NCBI RefSeq assembly: GCF_902832885.1
Contig: NZ_CADFDK010000003.1
Coordinates: 762,883-826,882, forward strand
Reading direction: 5' to 3'
Source: Burkholderia seminalis DSM 23518
Lineage (GTDB): Bacteria; Pseudomonadota; Gammaproteobacteria; Burkholderiales; Burkholderiaceae
DNA: 64,000 bases
Shown here: positions 47,676 through 55,900 of the stretch, in pieces
How positions within the stretch are numbered: the stretch's first letter is position 1
How the letters are laid out: every line of letters starts with the position of its first letter
Program-made: the position numbers and the translations under genes
The notes under the pieces: model-generated
The model's input: only the letters and a program-made list of their open reading frames with translations
The model's database searches: none
What the model was told of the DNA's origin: nothing

Positions 47676-48590
47676 ATGTGCGCTCTGCGGCAAACGCTCG
47701 CGGCACGTGTCGCGAAGTGGACCGAAGGCGCCGACCACGTCACCACGCCCATTCCGAACCTGAGCTTCCACCGCCGGGAAGCGCCGACTCAGCCGATGGA
47801 CTGCATGGTCGAGCCGAGCTTCGGTCTTGTCGTTCAGGGCACGAAGCGGGTCATTCAGAGCGGCGACGCCTACATCTACGACGCCAACCGCTTTCTGATC
47901 ACGTCGCTCGATTTGCCTGGTTCGACCCAGGTCATCGAGGCCAGCCACGAGAAGCCGTTTCTCGGGATCGGTCTCAAGCTCGATTTCCGTGTCCTGACGG
48001 AATTGATGATGCAGGTCGCACCAGATCGCGACGAAGCCCCCGTGGGCCGCGGCCTTGTCGTCGGCGACATGACCGAATCGCTGTACGATGCACTGAACCG
48101 TTTGCTGGCGTTACTGGACGACCCGAACGCCATTCCCGTTCTCGCCCCGTATGTCGAGCGGGAAATCTACTATCGCCTGCTGACGAGCGACCAGGGCGTT
48201 CGTCTGCGTCAGATCGCGTCTGCCGGCAGCCAGGGCAACCGCGTGTCACGTGCGATCCGGTGGTTGCGTGCCCACTATGACGAGTCGCTACGAGTCGACG
48301 ATCTCGCAGCGCAAGTCCAGATGAGCAGTTCGACGTTCCATCACCACTTCCGCCAGCTCACGGGCATGAGTCCGCTGCAGTACCAGAAATGGATTCGGCT
48401 CAACGAGGCACGTCGGCTGATGCTGTCCGAGCGTCTCGACGCTGCATCGGCATCGTTCAGGGTCGGGTATGCGAGCCCGACCCAGTTCAATCGGGAATAC
48501 AGCCGGTTGTTCGGCAATTCACCACGGCGAGATATCGATAACCTGCGGGGCGGGATGGATGTCGTTCTGTCGATCGCAGCAAGTTATTGA
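47676..48590 (+). CDS. AraC-family regulator (AraC_N/YqhC type)
   Basis: 304 residues from MCALRQTLAARVAKWTEG; the frame is open about 315 bp further upstream, overlapping the metallo-hydrolase, but homology begins here. N-terminal cupin-like AraC_N domain (MDCMVEPSFGLVVQGTKRVI) and C-terminal double HTH (DDLAAQVQMSSSTFHHHFRQLTGMSPLQYQKWIRL). Targets unknown; related regulators control aldehyde-detoxifying reductases. Confidence 0.9.
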   Translation: MCALRQTLAARVAKWTEGADHVTTPIPNLSFHRREAPTQPMDCMVEPSFGLVVQGTKRVIQSGDAYIYDANRFLITSLDLPGSTQVIEASHEKPFLGIGLKLDFRVLTELMMQVAPDRDEAPVGRGLVVGDMTESLYDALNRLLALLDDPNAIPVLAPYVEREIYYRLLTSDQGVRLRQIASAGSQGNRVSRAIRWLRAHYDESLRVDDLAAQVQMSSSTFHHHFRQLTGMSPLQYQKWIRLNEARRLMLSERLDAASASFRVGYASPTQFNREYSRLFGNSPRRDIDNLRGGMDVVLSIAASY

Positions 48591-48996
48591 TCGCGGGCAA
48601 TGATGGGGAGAGAGGCGTGTGCTCCGTTTTGGCCGAATCCGCAGAACACCAGTATCGGCTTCACCCGTATTTGATCGAGCCGGTTGAATCGGGGGAGCGC
48701 GACAGAATGCGCGCGTCGTGCCCACTCAGGATCAAATTGCTCAACATCTGTCCGGGGAACTCCCTTGGCTGTCTTGCGCGTGACAACGATCGCGCTCGCG
48801 GGAGCGCGCATCCTGCACCCATAGCCGGACCCGTGGCGGACTGGCGGGCCCTCCCCCCTTCCTGAAGGTATCTGGGCTTCCCCCTCCCAACAACCGCGGT
48901 GCCTGTTTCAGCATTCTGGTCCTTGGGCGCATATGCCCATCTATCGACTTCTATCGAGGCGCCACGCATCACCAAATCGTGCGACTGACATGACGC

Positions 48997-49012
48997 GTTG
49001 TCACGTGACAAC
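48997..49012. repeat. parS: parS site 1 (perfect)
   Basis: GTTGTCACGTGACAAC, a perfect 16-bp palindrome and the presumed ParB nucleation site. It is the outermost copy, 747 bp from the next. Confidence 0.88.
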
Positions 49013-49743
49013 TCGCGTTGAATATCAGCACTGCGCGTCGGGCCAGAGTGTCGACATGATCTCAAGCTGACCACGACTAGCAACGAATTCGCCGCCCGCA
49101 GGCCTGGGTCACCCAAAAGCATTTCATTAACCACAAATTACGTATCAAAAGATACATTCTGTATCGATCATCTGTGCATCGATGGCAACGGCAGACGGAA
49201 ACGCCATGCGCCCCCATTTCCACGAGTCATTTCGCTCATTTTGCGTGAAACAACATGAAGAATGTGGCGCAAGCCATTGCCAGACAAGGATTTCCAAGAA
49301 TACCCCATTTCTCGAAAATGTTTCACGACACGATCCGCCTGCGTTGTCACGCGCCGTTTGGCGCGTGAATTCTCACCTATTCAGCCGGTTTCTCGGTGTC
49401 GCGGTCGCAGATGCGCGCCGGGATGCATCGATGGCAACATCGGCGTTCGACGAGACCACACCCCTCCCCTGCCGACTGGCGGACGAAATGAAACCACGGA
49501 GAGTCCCCAAATAAATAGGGACACATCACCGACATTCGATACACCTGCAACGGATCCATATTATTCCAGGCAGTCCCAAGGACTCATGCAAGGGCAAGTG
49601 CGCGCTTGAGCAGGGAGTCAGCAGCGGTTCGTTCAGAGCGATAAGCCGCTCTCCATAACTCGCCATCCTCAGGCGCTTGCTCACGGTGATACCCGAGCGG
49701 CTTCTCTCGATCAATCCATCAAGCGGCCAAGTCAGGAGTTTTG

Positions 49744-49759
49744 GTTGTCACGTGACAAC
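49744..49759. repeat. parS: parS site 2 (perfect)
   Basis: Identical 16-bp palindrome GTTGTCACGTGACAAC. First of four more closely spaced copies (170, 152 and 237 bp apart) leading to parA. Confidence 0.88.
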
Positions 49760-49913
49760 TCACCAGCTTACCGTGCAGCGAGCCACATCGAGAGGTTAAC
49801 CACCGCCTGTGAAAATCCGCCTTGGTAGACAACGCCTAAGTATCCCGATGCTGTTCGCTTCACTGCTCCAGGAAGATGCCGCGAAGGCACTCCAGGCGCA
49901 TCTCAACAACTCG

Positions 49914-49929
49914 TTTGTCACGTGACAAC
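49914..49929. repeat. parS: parS site 3 (one mismatch)
   Basis: TTTGTCACGTGACAAC; only the outermost base of the left arm differs from the perfect palindrome. Confidence 0.85.
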
Positions 49930-50065
49930 TCGCCTCATCAGATAGTCGAGCAAGGTCAAGAGCCGAATATCGGATACAAAAATGGAATAGTCGAGGGTCG
50001 ACACCAGGGCCTGGTCAGAAACCTCCTGGCGATGTACCGCGATGCCCGGGACCGATTTCCAGCGA

Positions 50066-50081
50066 CTTGTCACGTGACAAC
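50066..50081. repeat. parS: parS site 4 (one mismatch)
   Basis: CTTGTCACGTGACAAC; the same outer position is altered (C), the 14-bp core TTGTCACGTGACAA is intact. Confidence 0.85.
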
Positions 50082-50249
50082 TGGAGCTTCTTCGATATCC
50101 AAGATCCTAACCAATCGAAATCGCTACGAGTAAAGCGAGAGATGGAGATCTGTCGCGGCAGCCGGTTTTCACGCTGCGTCTTATCGTCGACATGAAACCG
50201 AGCAAATCTTTTCCTGGCTCTAGTGATCGCATTGGTGAAGCGATCGAAA

Positions 50250-50286
50250 GTTATATTTTTACTGTAATATTTTTGTTGATAACAAA
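50250..50286. promoter_or_regulatory. A/T-rich parA upstream element with a TTTGTT-GAT-AACAAA dyad
   Basis: About 35 bp almost free of G+C, unusual here, ending in a perfect 6-bp-arm dyad (50272-50286). It may carry the parAB promoter or an operator for ParA or a host factor such as IHF. Confidence 0.45.
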
Positions 50287-50302
50287 TAGACCATTTGGCC
50301 TA

Positions 50303-50318
50303 CTTGTCACGTGACAAC
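50303..50318. repeat. parS: parS site 5 (one mismatch), next to parA promoter
   Basis: CTTGTCACGTGACAAC, 96 bp before the parA start. Its nearness to the promoter could couple ParB binding to parAB expression. Confidence 0.85.
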
Positions 50319-50413
50319 CACATAGACCGTCAAGATATGCATTGCATAGAATGCTTTTCTGGACATTTTTCCAATAACTACATATATTACGCAAAACTCC
50401 TTGGAGGAATTTA

Positions 50414-51109
50414 ATGGCTTTCAAGATCGCCGTCAGTAATCAAAAAGGTGGAACTGGGAAGACAACCATCTCCGTCAACATCGCGGCCGCGTTCGAGGCC
50501 GGCGGCAACAAAGTCGCGTTGATCGATGCCGACCCTCAAGGCACATCTGTCCGCTGGGTCACGAGTGGCGAGAACACCCTGCCGATGACGGTCCTTTCGC
50601 TGGCGCCCGCCGGCCGCGGCATTGGTGGCGAGATCAAGAAGCAGGATGCGAACTTCGACGTGATCGTCGTCGACTGTCCCGGCAACCTCGAAGATCCGCG
50701 CATCGCATCCGTCCTTGAAGTCGCCGACTTTTGCCTGGTGCCGCTGTCGCCGTCGCCGGCCGACCTGTACAGCACCGTCGCGATGATCCGTATGATCGAA
50801 TCGATGCGCGCCGTTCGAAACCCTAATCTTTCTTCCGCATTAATGCTGAATAGCGTCAATGGAAAAACTAAAATGCGTGAAGAAATTTTAAAAATTCTAA
50901 GGGCTGAAGAAATAGGGGAGCATCTGCTCGACAGCCAGATCGCGCAACGCGAGGTCTATCGTCAGACATTCGCGCTCGGCACCACGATCCACCACCACAA
51001 TCGATACCTGAAGGGCCTGAAAGAGGCCCGCGCGGAAATCGAAAAGCTGGTCACGGAAATGGCCCAATACATCGCGTCGACGCGCGCTACCGGAGCCGCC
51101 CATGGCTAA
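50414..51109 (+). CDS. parA: ParA-family partition ATPase (short form)
   Basis: 231 residues. Deviant Walker A KGGTGKTT (11-18) with the signature lysine, A' motif LIDADPQGT, Walker B VIVVDCP (83-89). It lacks the ~100-residue N-terminal HTH of plasmid-P1-type ParA. An AGGAGG-like ribosome site precedes the ATG. It overlaps parB by 8 bp. ATP-dependent nucleoid binding moves ParB-parS complexes. Odd: codons in about 50813-50920 are A/T-rich (39 G+C of 108 by my count), unlike the rest of the gene. Confidence 0.95.
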   Translation: MAFKIAVSNQKGGTGKTTISVNIAAAFEAGGNKVALIDADPQGTSVRWVTSGENTLPMTVLSLAPAGRGIGGEIKKQDANFDVIVVDCPGNLEDPRIASVLEVADFCLVPLSPSPADLYSTVAMIRMIESMRAVRNPNLSSALMLNSVNGKTKMREEILKILRAEEIGEHLLDSQIAQREVYRQTFALGTTIHHHNRYLKGLKEARAEIEKLVTEMAQYIASTRATGAAHG

Positions 51110-52133
51110 GGACACTTCGAAAGACAAGAAACCCACCGGCAACCTGCACCTCGCTGCCGGCCTGTTGCGCGGACTCGCGCAGGAAAATGCGGCCCTCGAA
51201 ACGCGGCTGCCCGAACCCGCGGCCGTTACAAATGTTGCCGCCGAGGCGACGCCTGCTGGCACGCCCCCCGCAGTCACGCCCGCCGGGACGCCGGATCTTG
51301 GCGCACCTCAGAAGGTGCTGGTCAAGGACTGCATCCCGAATCCGTTCAACCCGCGCGTGTTCTACTCGGAGTCGAGCCTGCACGAACTCGCGCTGACGTT
51401 GAAACGGGAAGGGCAGATCGAGCCGATCAAGGTCACGCGGCTTCCCGAGTTTCCCGGCAAGCTCGTCGTGATCGACGGGCAACGCCGGCTGCGGGCGACG
51501 AGCATCAACGGCGACGAGACCATCAACGCCACGTTCCGCACGGACCACACGCCCGAGCAGCTCTATACGATCGCGTACCGCGCGAACCACGACCACGAAC
51601 GCCAGACGATCTTCGACGACGCGGTTGCGTGGAAGCGCCTCCTCGACGAAAAGGTCTTTTCCGACCAGAACACGCTGGCAGAAAAGATCGGCAAGGACAA
51701 GGCATCGATCAGCAAGACGCTGTCGCTCAACGCACTGCCCAACACGCTGCTGGAGCGGATGGCCGGCGCGAACGACGTGGTCGGCCTGCAGGCGGCGTAC
51801 TTTCTGAAGCTGATTTTCGAACGCCTGGGCGAACCGACGGCCGACCGGCTGCTGACGGCCGTGATCGACCGGAAAAAATCGGTCCGCGATCTCGAGAATT
51901 TCCTGCGTGCGCAGAGCGACGGCAACAAGAAAACGGGCCGCACGCGCTACAGCGTCCGTCACGACTTCGCGCTCGAATCGCGCGCGATCGGCCAGTTGAA
52001 GACCTACCCGGACGGCCGTCTCGATCTGCAGCTCAAGGGCGTCGACGCGTCCCATCAGGAGGCGCTTGCCGACCAGCTCAAGATCGTCATCGATGCTTAC
52101 GTCGCCGAGCTGGCGACGGCCGCGCAAAAGTAA
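51102..52133 (+). CDS. parB: ParB centromere-binding protein
   Basis: 343 residues. A low-complexity N-terminus (about 1-70) precedes the ParB N-domain (DCIPNPFNPRVFYSESSLHELALTLKREG, DGQRRLRAT CTP-binding region about 125-132) and an HTH (TLAEKIGKDKASISKTLSL). Expected to load on the parS sites upstream of parA and slide as a CTP-dependent clamp. Translation is coupled to parA by the overlap. Confidence 0.95.
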   Translation: MAKDTSKDKKPTGNLHLAAGLLRGLAQENAALETRLPEPAAVTNVAAEATPAGTPPAVTPAGTPDLGAPQKVLVKDCIPNPFNPRVFYSESSLHELALTLKREGQIEPIKVTRLPEFPGKLVVIDGQRRLRATSINGDETINATFRTDHTPEQLYTIAYRANHDHERQTIFDDAVAWKRLLDEKVFSDQNTLAEKIGKDKASISKTLSLNALPNTLLERMAGANDVVGLQAAYFLKLIFERLGEPTADRLLTAVIDRKKSVRDLENFLRAQSDGNKKTGRTRYSVRHDFALESRAIGQLKTYPDGRLDLQLKGVDASHQEALADQLKIVIDAYVAELATAAQK

Positions 52134-52152
52134 CTAACGCGCCCAAAGCAGA

Positions 52153-52230
52153 AGGCCTCGCATCCGCCTTGCACCGCGAAGCCGGACGACCGCAAAGTCC
52201 GGCGCGCGATGCAGCTCGGCTGCGAGGCCT
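52153..52230. terminator. Nested inverted repeats between convergent parB and repA
   Basis: Outer arms AGGCCTCGCA (52153-52162) and TGCGAGGCCT (52221-52230) are perfect complements. Inside lies GCCGGAC/GTCCGGC (52181-52203) with a nine-base loop. The element fills the 100-bp gap between the two stops, so it is a likely bidirectional transcription end, though no T-tract is present. Confidence 0.5.
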
Positions 52231-52233
52231 GGA

Positions 52234-53550
52234 TCAGTTGCCTGCGAGACTGCTTTTGAGCAGGAATTCCAGCAGGTCGTCCGAGGTCGGTTCGCCCCAG
52301 GTATCCAGTGCCAGCCATCGGAAGAAGCTGGTCTGCGCGAGCTTGCTCGCCTTCTTCTTCGGCGACAGCGTCAGGTCCTTCGAGCCCACTACCGTCTCGT
52401 TGTAGCGTTCGAGCAGCTTGGTCTGGTCATCGATCTCCAGTTCGCGGAAATACGCGCCAGCTTCCTCGACCTTCGCCGCCAGATACTTGTCGCGAATCTG
52501 CTCCTGCTTGCTCTGCGCGGATTCCTTCGCCGGTGCGACCGCCTCGGTTCCCTGCCCGTCAGCCAGCGTATAGCCGTGCGTCAGCGCCTTGCGGAAATAC
52601 GCGGCCACGTTGTCGACCGGCGCCGCATTCTTCTTCGTTGTCCGATTGAGCGTATAGGCGATCGCCGCCTTGATGCGCTGCACGCCGTATTGCGTGATCA
52701 GCCGGCGCGCTTCCGAACGCGGAATGCCGAACTTGGCGACTTCCTCGACCAGCGCTTCGTTCTTGACGTCGCCGTCTTCCACCGTATCGGCGCTCTGCTT
52801 GCGCGTCACCTTGAACTGCACGGCTTCCACGCTGCGGCCGGACTTGTGTTCGATCAGCTCGAGCGTGTGATCCGATACTTCGTTCACCTCCTGAATGCAC
52901 GGCACCAGGACCTTGCTCTTGAACAGCTTGTATTCCTTGTACGACTGCGACGCCTTGTCCTGGCCGAGAATGAGGTCACGGAATTTCGGCAGCGGGATCT
53001 TTGCGGTGATGCCGATCCCTTCGTAGCGCACCGTGTTTTCCCACAGGGCGAGCGAGTGCGACCGCCGGAATTCGCGAGCGATCCGCATATCGATCAGCGC
53101 GTAGATTTCGGGGTTCAGCAGTTCGCTGCGAATCTGGTCCGAGAAACTGTACTTCAGCACCGATTGCTCGAGCTCCGCGCCGGCGAGCAGGCCCGACGCT
53201 TTCCAGACCGTCGAACGGTCCGCGGCCAGGTAGTCCCAGTTGACGACGGTACTGATCAGCGAGTTGACCGTGTCCTTCACGTACTTCGTGTTGTTGCTGT
53301 TCAGCCCGCTTTCGTGCGAAAGCGACGCGATCGAGATCGAGAAGCTGGTCCGGCCAGGCTCGAACGCCTCCTGCCGAAGTGCGTTCTTGATCAGCGAGCT
53401 GAACATCTTGCGCTGCTGCAGCCCGATCTTTCCGGACTTGGGCGCGATATGGATCGCCTGGACCGCCTTGCGCAGCAAGTCGGGAGGCTCGGGTGTCTGA
53501 AACAGTGAAACCTGTTTGTCTGAGCCTTTGCTTGCGGGCTTGCGCGGCAT
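52234..53550 (-). CDS. repA: RepA replication initiator (Rep_3-like, iteron binding)
   Basis: 438 residues. Central part resembles winged-helix initiators (IGLQQRKMFSSLIKNALRQ, LALWENTVRYEGIGITAKIPLPKFRDLILG, RSVEAVQFKVTRK). The C-terminal third is charged with RWLALDTWGEPTSDDLLEFLL at the end. It is transcribed from the iteron region toward parB. Iterons beginning 150 bp upstream are its expected targets. The typical secondary-replicon initiator of Burkholderia is of this kind. Confidence 0.9.
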   Translation of the reverse strand: MPRKPASKGSDKQVSLFQTPEPPDLLRKAVQAIHIAPKSGKIGLQQRKMFSSLIKNALRQEAFEPGRTSFSISIASLSHESGLNSNNTKYVKDTVNSLISTVVNWDYLAADRSTVWKASGLLAGAELEQSVLKYSFSDQIRSELLNPEIYALIDMRIAREFRRSHSLALWENTVRYEGIGITAKIPLPKFRDLILGQDKASQSYKEYKLFKSKVLVPCIQEVNEVSDHTLELIEHKSGRSVEAVQFKVTRKQSADTVEDGDVKNEALVEEVAKFGIPRSEARRLITQYGVQRIKAAIAYTLNRTTKKNAAPVDNVAAYFRKALTHGYTLADGQGTEAVAPAKESAQSKQEQIRDKYLAAKVEEAGAYFRELEIDDQTKLLERYNETVVGSKDLTLSPKKKASKLAQTSFFRWLALDTWGEPTSDDLLEFLLKSSLAGN

Positions 53551-53584
53551 CGTGATGTCCGGATAAGGTGACCTTGTTGATAGC

Positions 53585-53660
53585 AGACTTTATACCTTTT
53601 CTCGTCCGGGAGCAACGTCATTGCTCCAGTATCACTTTCACTATCACGTCTAACTATCAG
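53585..53660 (-). promoter_or_regulatory. repA promoter/operator region
   Basis: Minus-strand TATAAAG (around 53590) is a plausible -10. Upstream of it GGAGCAA-CGTCA-TTGCTCC (53609-53627) is a perfect 7-bp dyad, followed by three phased copies of TATCAC/G at 53630, 53642 and 53655. The layout suggests repA autoregulation or a host-factor site. Inference from position. Confidence 0.5.
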
Positions 53661-53700
53661 ATAAAAAAGGGGAAATTTCGATTATTTGGTTTGCAAGGAG
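53661..53700. other. A/T-rich segment between operator and iterons
   Basis: About 40 bp dominated by A and T (ATAAAAAAGGGGAAATTTCG onwards), next to the first iteron. Candidate DNA-unwinding element of the origin. Confidence 0.4.
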
Positions 53701-54505
53701 CCCCATATCCATCTACCTTTGGAAAAAAATGCTTCCCAAAAGCCGCTACCTTTCGTGTCCGGACACCGAAACCCGGCACGAGATTTGCCCCCACGAAGGT
53801 AACCATCCATGGGAGACAATCGACCGCAATCGAGATCGTCGGCGGAATTCGTGGTGCCCTGCAGCACAGCACGTTTTTCCTCCCATAACTTGCTACCTTC
53901 ATCGATTCCCACAGGAGGGTACCTTTCAGCGTCATCGATTTCATTGTTTTCGATCCCGCCCGCGGAAATCGCTCCCATAAATGGCAACCTGCCATTTCCC
54001 CCATAGCAGGTAACCTTTATGCTCCAACGATCCAGTCCATGGGAAAGGTTTCCGGAACACCACGGTGAATTTCAGCCAATCGGCCCGAGCAGGTTCCCAT
54101 AAAAAGGTACCTTCGAGATACCCCATAACTGGCTACCCAAAGAAAATCGCTGTGCCTTGAGGGACTCATGGATCGAGAAAAACGCCCCATAAAAGGCTAC
54201 CCTCAAGCATCCCCATAGACGACTACCCAGCGCGATTTACGACCGATTTCCCATAACCGGGTACGCTCGCCCCATATCCACAACCCCCAAACCCCACAAC
54301 TCGGTACCCCATTCCCCAAATCCACAGACCTGAAACCCCAGACCCTTCCACCTGTGCTCCCATAAATGGGTACCGAACACCGCTCAAACCCTTGTGGCAC
54401 AAGGCTGTGAGCCGTCTAAAAGTAGTTAAAGAAGTAAACGTGGTTTACAAAAGATGTAAACACACGTGTGCTCCCACAGAAAGACGAACCCCATAAACCG
54501 CTACC
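53701..54505 (+). repeat. Iteron array of the replication origin (about 16 direct copies)
   Basis: Sixteen imperfect copies of CCCATAAnnGGnTACC in one orientation, beginning at 53702, 53735, 53789, 53882, 53908, 53974, 54000, 54096, 54122, 54186, 54212, 54250, 54271, 54293, 54359 and 54490. The best match the consensus fully (54122, 54186, 54359); 53789 and 54271 are the weakest. Four successive doublets have an exact 26-bp start-to-start offset (53882/53908, 53974/54000, 54096/54122, 54186/54212). Presumed RepA binding sites and origin core. The copy at 54271 contains a DnaA-box-like TATCCACA. Confidence 0.88.
54434..54470. repeat. GTAAAC/GTTTAC dyad and CACACGTGTG palindrome
   Basis: GTAAAC-GTG-GTTTAC (54434-54448), another GTAAAC at 54456, and the perfect palindrome CACACGTGTG (54461-54470), in an A/T-rich stretch between the last two forward iterons. 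Possible second unwinding or protein-binding element of the origin. Confidence 0.45.
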
Positions 54506-54648
54506 TACGGTAGCCGTCTGTGGTACGGAAAACGCGCGGAACGACTGATCCAGCCGTGCAGAACCTGAGATTGGGCCCCTGTCCTGCGAGGGTTTCAGGC
54601 CCGACAAGGCTTTCCGGAGGGGTGAGTGCCTACTCACAAACGCCGAAA

Positions 54649-54716
54649 CGTAGAAACCTATGGGAGGAAACCACGAGGAAATCCCCCGATTCGGCGTACA
54701 GGTTCCCGTTTATGGG
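54649..54716 (-). repeat. Inverted iteron copies
   Basis: Read on the minus strand, 54701-54716 is CCCATAAACGGGAACC (good match) and 54649-54664 is a poor match (CCCATAGGTTTCTACG). They face the direct array and could pair with it through RepA. Confidence 0.6.
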
Positions 54717-55900
54717 ATCGACGAATCCACTTCCTGATCACCCGCGCGCTTGCGTTTGGCCGACAGAGCAGGTCCACGGCCACCGCGGTGGCCGTCTTCG
54801 GAATCGCCGGCAGCAGTTCGAAATCATCGTGGATTGCAGGCGAGTGGATTTTTGTCCTCGTGATCCCGCGTCCGTGGACAACTTTTTACCGGTCGCCAAC
54901 CGGCATGTTTCGAACAAATTCAGCCTGTGGACTGTGCGCAGAGGCAATCGTCCCGGACTGCGTGTCCACGCGGCGGCCTCCCGATTTTCTACCTTTGGAC
55001 CAACCGAGCCGTCGCACTGTGGCTCTGGCAAGCCGCCAAAAGCCGCACGACCGACCGCGAGCGATCGTCATGGCGAACTACCTTCTGCACAGGTCGCCGG
55101 CTCCAGGACCGATCCGAAGATCGTTCCGATCCGACGTGAAAATCCGGTCTATGACGAAGCTCACCGTCGCCAAATCGCAAGTGGCTCCCGGAAAGGCTCT
55201 CACCTTTCGGTACCGCACTGGGTTCGGCAAACCGTGTCGATCGCGATACCGCTCAACGGGCAGGCCACCTGAGCGATCAAATAAAAAGTCTGTGGCAAAG
55301 CTCACGGTGTGATGTATCCGCAAGCACAGTCACTTGCGCTTTCTCGACGCATGCGTGAAGTGACGCCGATCGACGTCTTCACCACACAGTGTTCGGCTTT
55401 TCGTCATACGTACCCGTCAATGACGACCTTCACCTCGACAGGTCACCCAAGCCACAGGTGACTGCCAACATCACGGCGCGGCGACTCGACGCGATCGTCC
55501 TGATCGCCGGAGGAACCGAATCGTGACCGTTTATGGGAGGAACCGTCGCTCGAGCCGCGTCGAATGGCAACGTGACGCACAGATCGACTGCTGCTGCGGG
55601 GATCATGGATGAGCATGTCGACATCACCACCTGTGAAACAGCGGCCTATCGTGCGTGCCCAATCCGTCGCCGTTCCCGAACCGGGCGATAAGCGTCGCGG
55701 TCTCTAGCACATGACGCCTGTGCGGAGCCCCATCTTCTCCCATACATGTATCCCGATTCCGTCATCACGTTCACGCCACATTTTTCGCGACACGGTTATG
55801 ATGCACAGGTCCTGATCGCGACATGACAACCGATCAGGACAGGGGCGGTATCTCGATGGTTGTTCAATCCGTGATAGTCATCAAAAAAGAGAGTTCAGCG
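54717..55900. other. Origin-flanking region without a supported gene
   Basis: 1.2 kb of non-coding sequence. Frames crossing it have irregular third-position composition and no family resemblance. One further inverted iteron lies at 55522. Some short imperfect repeats (AAGCTCACCGT near 55157 and AAGCTCACGGT near 55300) occur. The right end holds the promoter of the DUF4148 gene. Confidence 0.5.
55522..55537 (-). repeat. Distant inverted iteron copy
   Basis: Minus strand CCCATAAACGGTCACG, matching the iteron consensus at most positions, 1 kb beyond the array. It could be a remote RepA site; chance is possible given one isolated copy. Confidence 0.4.

Larger units (their letters stand above)
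48591..50413. other. Centromere region upstream of parA
   Basis: 1.8 kb without a supported gene, holding five parS sites, a half-parS hairpin (49341-49368), a GTATC-AAAA-GATAC dyad (49142), a 15-bp direct repeat TGCATCGATGGCAAC (49175 and 49424) and an A/T-rich dyad before parA. Short frames here run across parS sites and lack family features. Confidence 0.7.

Noticed and set aside
49182-50133. Short plus-strand frames of 85-115 codons between parS sites
   Set aside because: They read through parS palindromes and repeats and have no family features or convincing ribosome sites.
54274-54326. DnaA boxes within the origin
   Set aside because: Only sequences with one (ATATCCACA) or two (AAATCCACA) mismatches to TTATCCACA were found; one lies within an iteron. 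Not enough to call a DnaA-box cluster.
53701-54505. Possible CRISPR array
   Set aside because: Repeats are 16 bp, degenerate, with spacers of 5 to over 100 bp and no cas genes; they are iterons.
54520-55312. Plus-strand frames of 228-250 codons in the origin flank
   Set aside because: They overlap one another and inverted iterons, have irregular third-base composition and no recognisable domain.
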